Shown here piece by piece: positions 63,916-64,000 of a DNA stretch of 64,000 bases; the stretch's first letter is position 1; each line of letters starts with the position of its first letter. Origin of the DNA: an uncultured Clostridium sp. (GTDB taxonomy: Bacteria; Bacillota; Clostridia; TANB77; CAG-508). A program made the translations under genes and the position numbers. The notes beneath the pieces are model-generated. The model was not told the DNA's origin. It searched no databases and worked only from the letters and a program-made list of their open reading frames with translations. The DNA is taken from the NCBI GenBank assembly GCA_900553985.1, contig USFW01000003.1, forward strand, positions 36,647-100,646, in the 5' to 3' direction.

Positions 63916-64000
63916 ATTAACCGCTGAAAATAGTTGATAATTATGTTTTTTTGGATTTTGACGTTCGCATGGAATGAAGATTAGAATTGGTTAGGCTTTC
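63916..64000. repeat. Nested inverted-repeat element, copy 4 (inverted, cut by window end)
   Basis: Left arm TTAACCGCTGAAAATAGTTG as in copies 1 and 3, then GACGTTCGCATGGAATGAAG and AGAATTGGTTAGGCTTTC, which is the reverse complement of the right-hand side of the other copies. The element is therefore in the opposite orientation. It continues beyond the window. Confidence 0.8.

Overview
The window is about 27-28% G+C by eye and reads as a chromosomal segment of a spore-forming low-GC Firmicute, most likely an uncultured gut Clostridia lineage. The evidence is PolC, the stage 0 sigma factor SigH, SpoIVB, SpoVG, two small acid-soluble spore proteins, a Spo0E-like protein, the era-yqzL-recO order, a T-box, an L21 leader and a yybP-ykoY riboswitch. 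The lineage is inferred from gene content only; no rRNA is present.

Layout. 1-8.0 kb: heterodimeric ABC exporter, BI-1 membrane protein, CadC-like repressor with a CPx metal ATPase. 8.2-13.2 kb: AlkD-like repair protein, GH18 surface enzyme, and an XRE regulator divergent from a BspA-repeat protein with a pilin-like N-terminus. 13.3-24.1 kb: housekeeping and sporulation genes (sigH, tRNA-Thr, T-box/thrS, rplU-rpmA, a glycosyltransferase, era-yqzL-recO, hpf, a spore protein, a HAD phosphatase). 24.3-36.1 kb: a twelve-gene Tad/Flp-like operon (SAF protein, two divergent ParA-like proteins, CpaF ATPase, fused double T2SS-F protein, and seven small or large membrane-anchored proteins, four of them starting MENA). 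36.2-45.7 kb: spoIVB, murC, spoVG, pth, rng, rimO, trpS, obg. 46.0-48.1 kb: tRNA-Glu and a regulatory island with an ImmA-like protein lacking the first HExxH histidine, an XRE repressor and a Spo0E-like protein. 48-51 kb: Mn riboswitch and P2-type ATPase. 51.1-53.9 kb: SspH-like protein, a candidate type I toxin-antitoxin pair, a nucleoside kinase and an RNHCP protein. 53.9-55.4 kb: a second XRE/pilin-like surface protein pair. 55.6-64 kb: U32 peptidase, a DUF4160 pair, polC.

Most unusual signals: (1) the Tad-like operon with leaderless MENASKAL pilin-like paralogs sharing an FNxQFxxY motif; (2) at 51.43-51.69 kb, two converging promoters around a shared bidirectional terminator and a 22-codon hydrophobic ORF with a strong ribosome binding site, the layout of a type I toxin-antitoxin locus; (3) four copies of a roughly 280-base nested inverted repeat whose outer arms differ between copies but still pair; (4) two independent XRE/pilin-like surface protein modules with palindromic operators; (5) a leader motif shared by the ABC exporter and rng; (6) three single-base frameshifts, each at a short G/C cluster, in an ABC subunit, in the catalytic motif of SpoIVB and in a DUF4160 gene. 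The frameshifts look more like sequence errors than decay because the downstream frames are intact.
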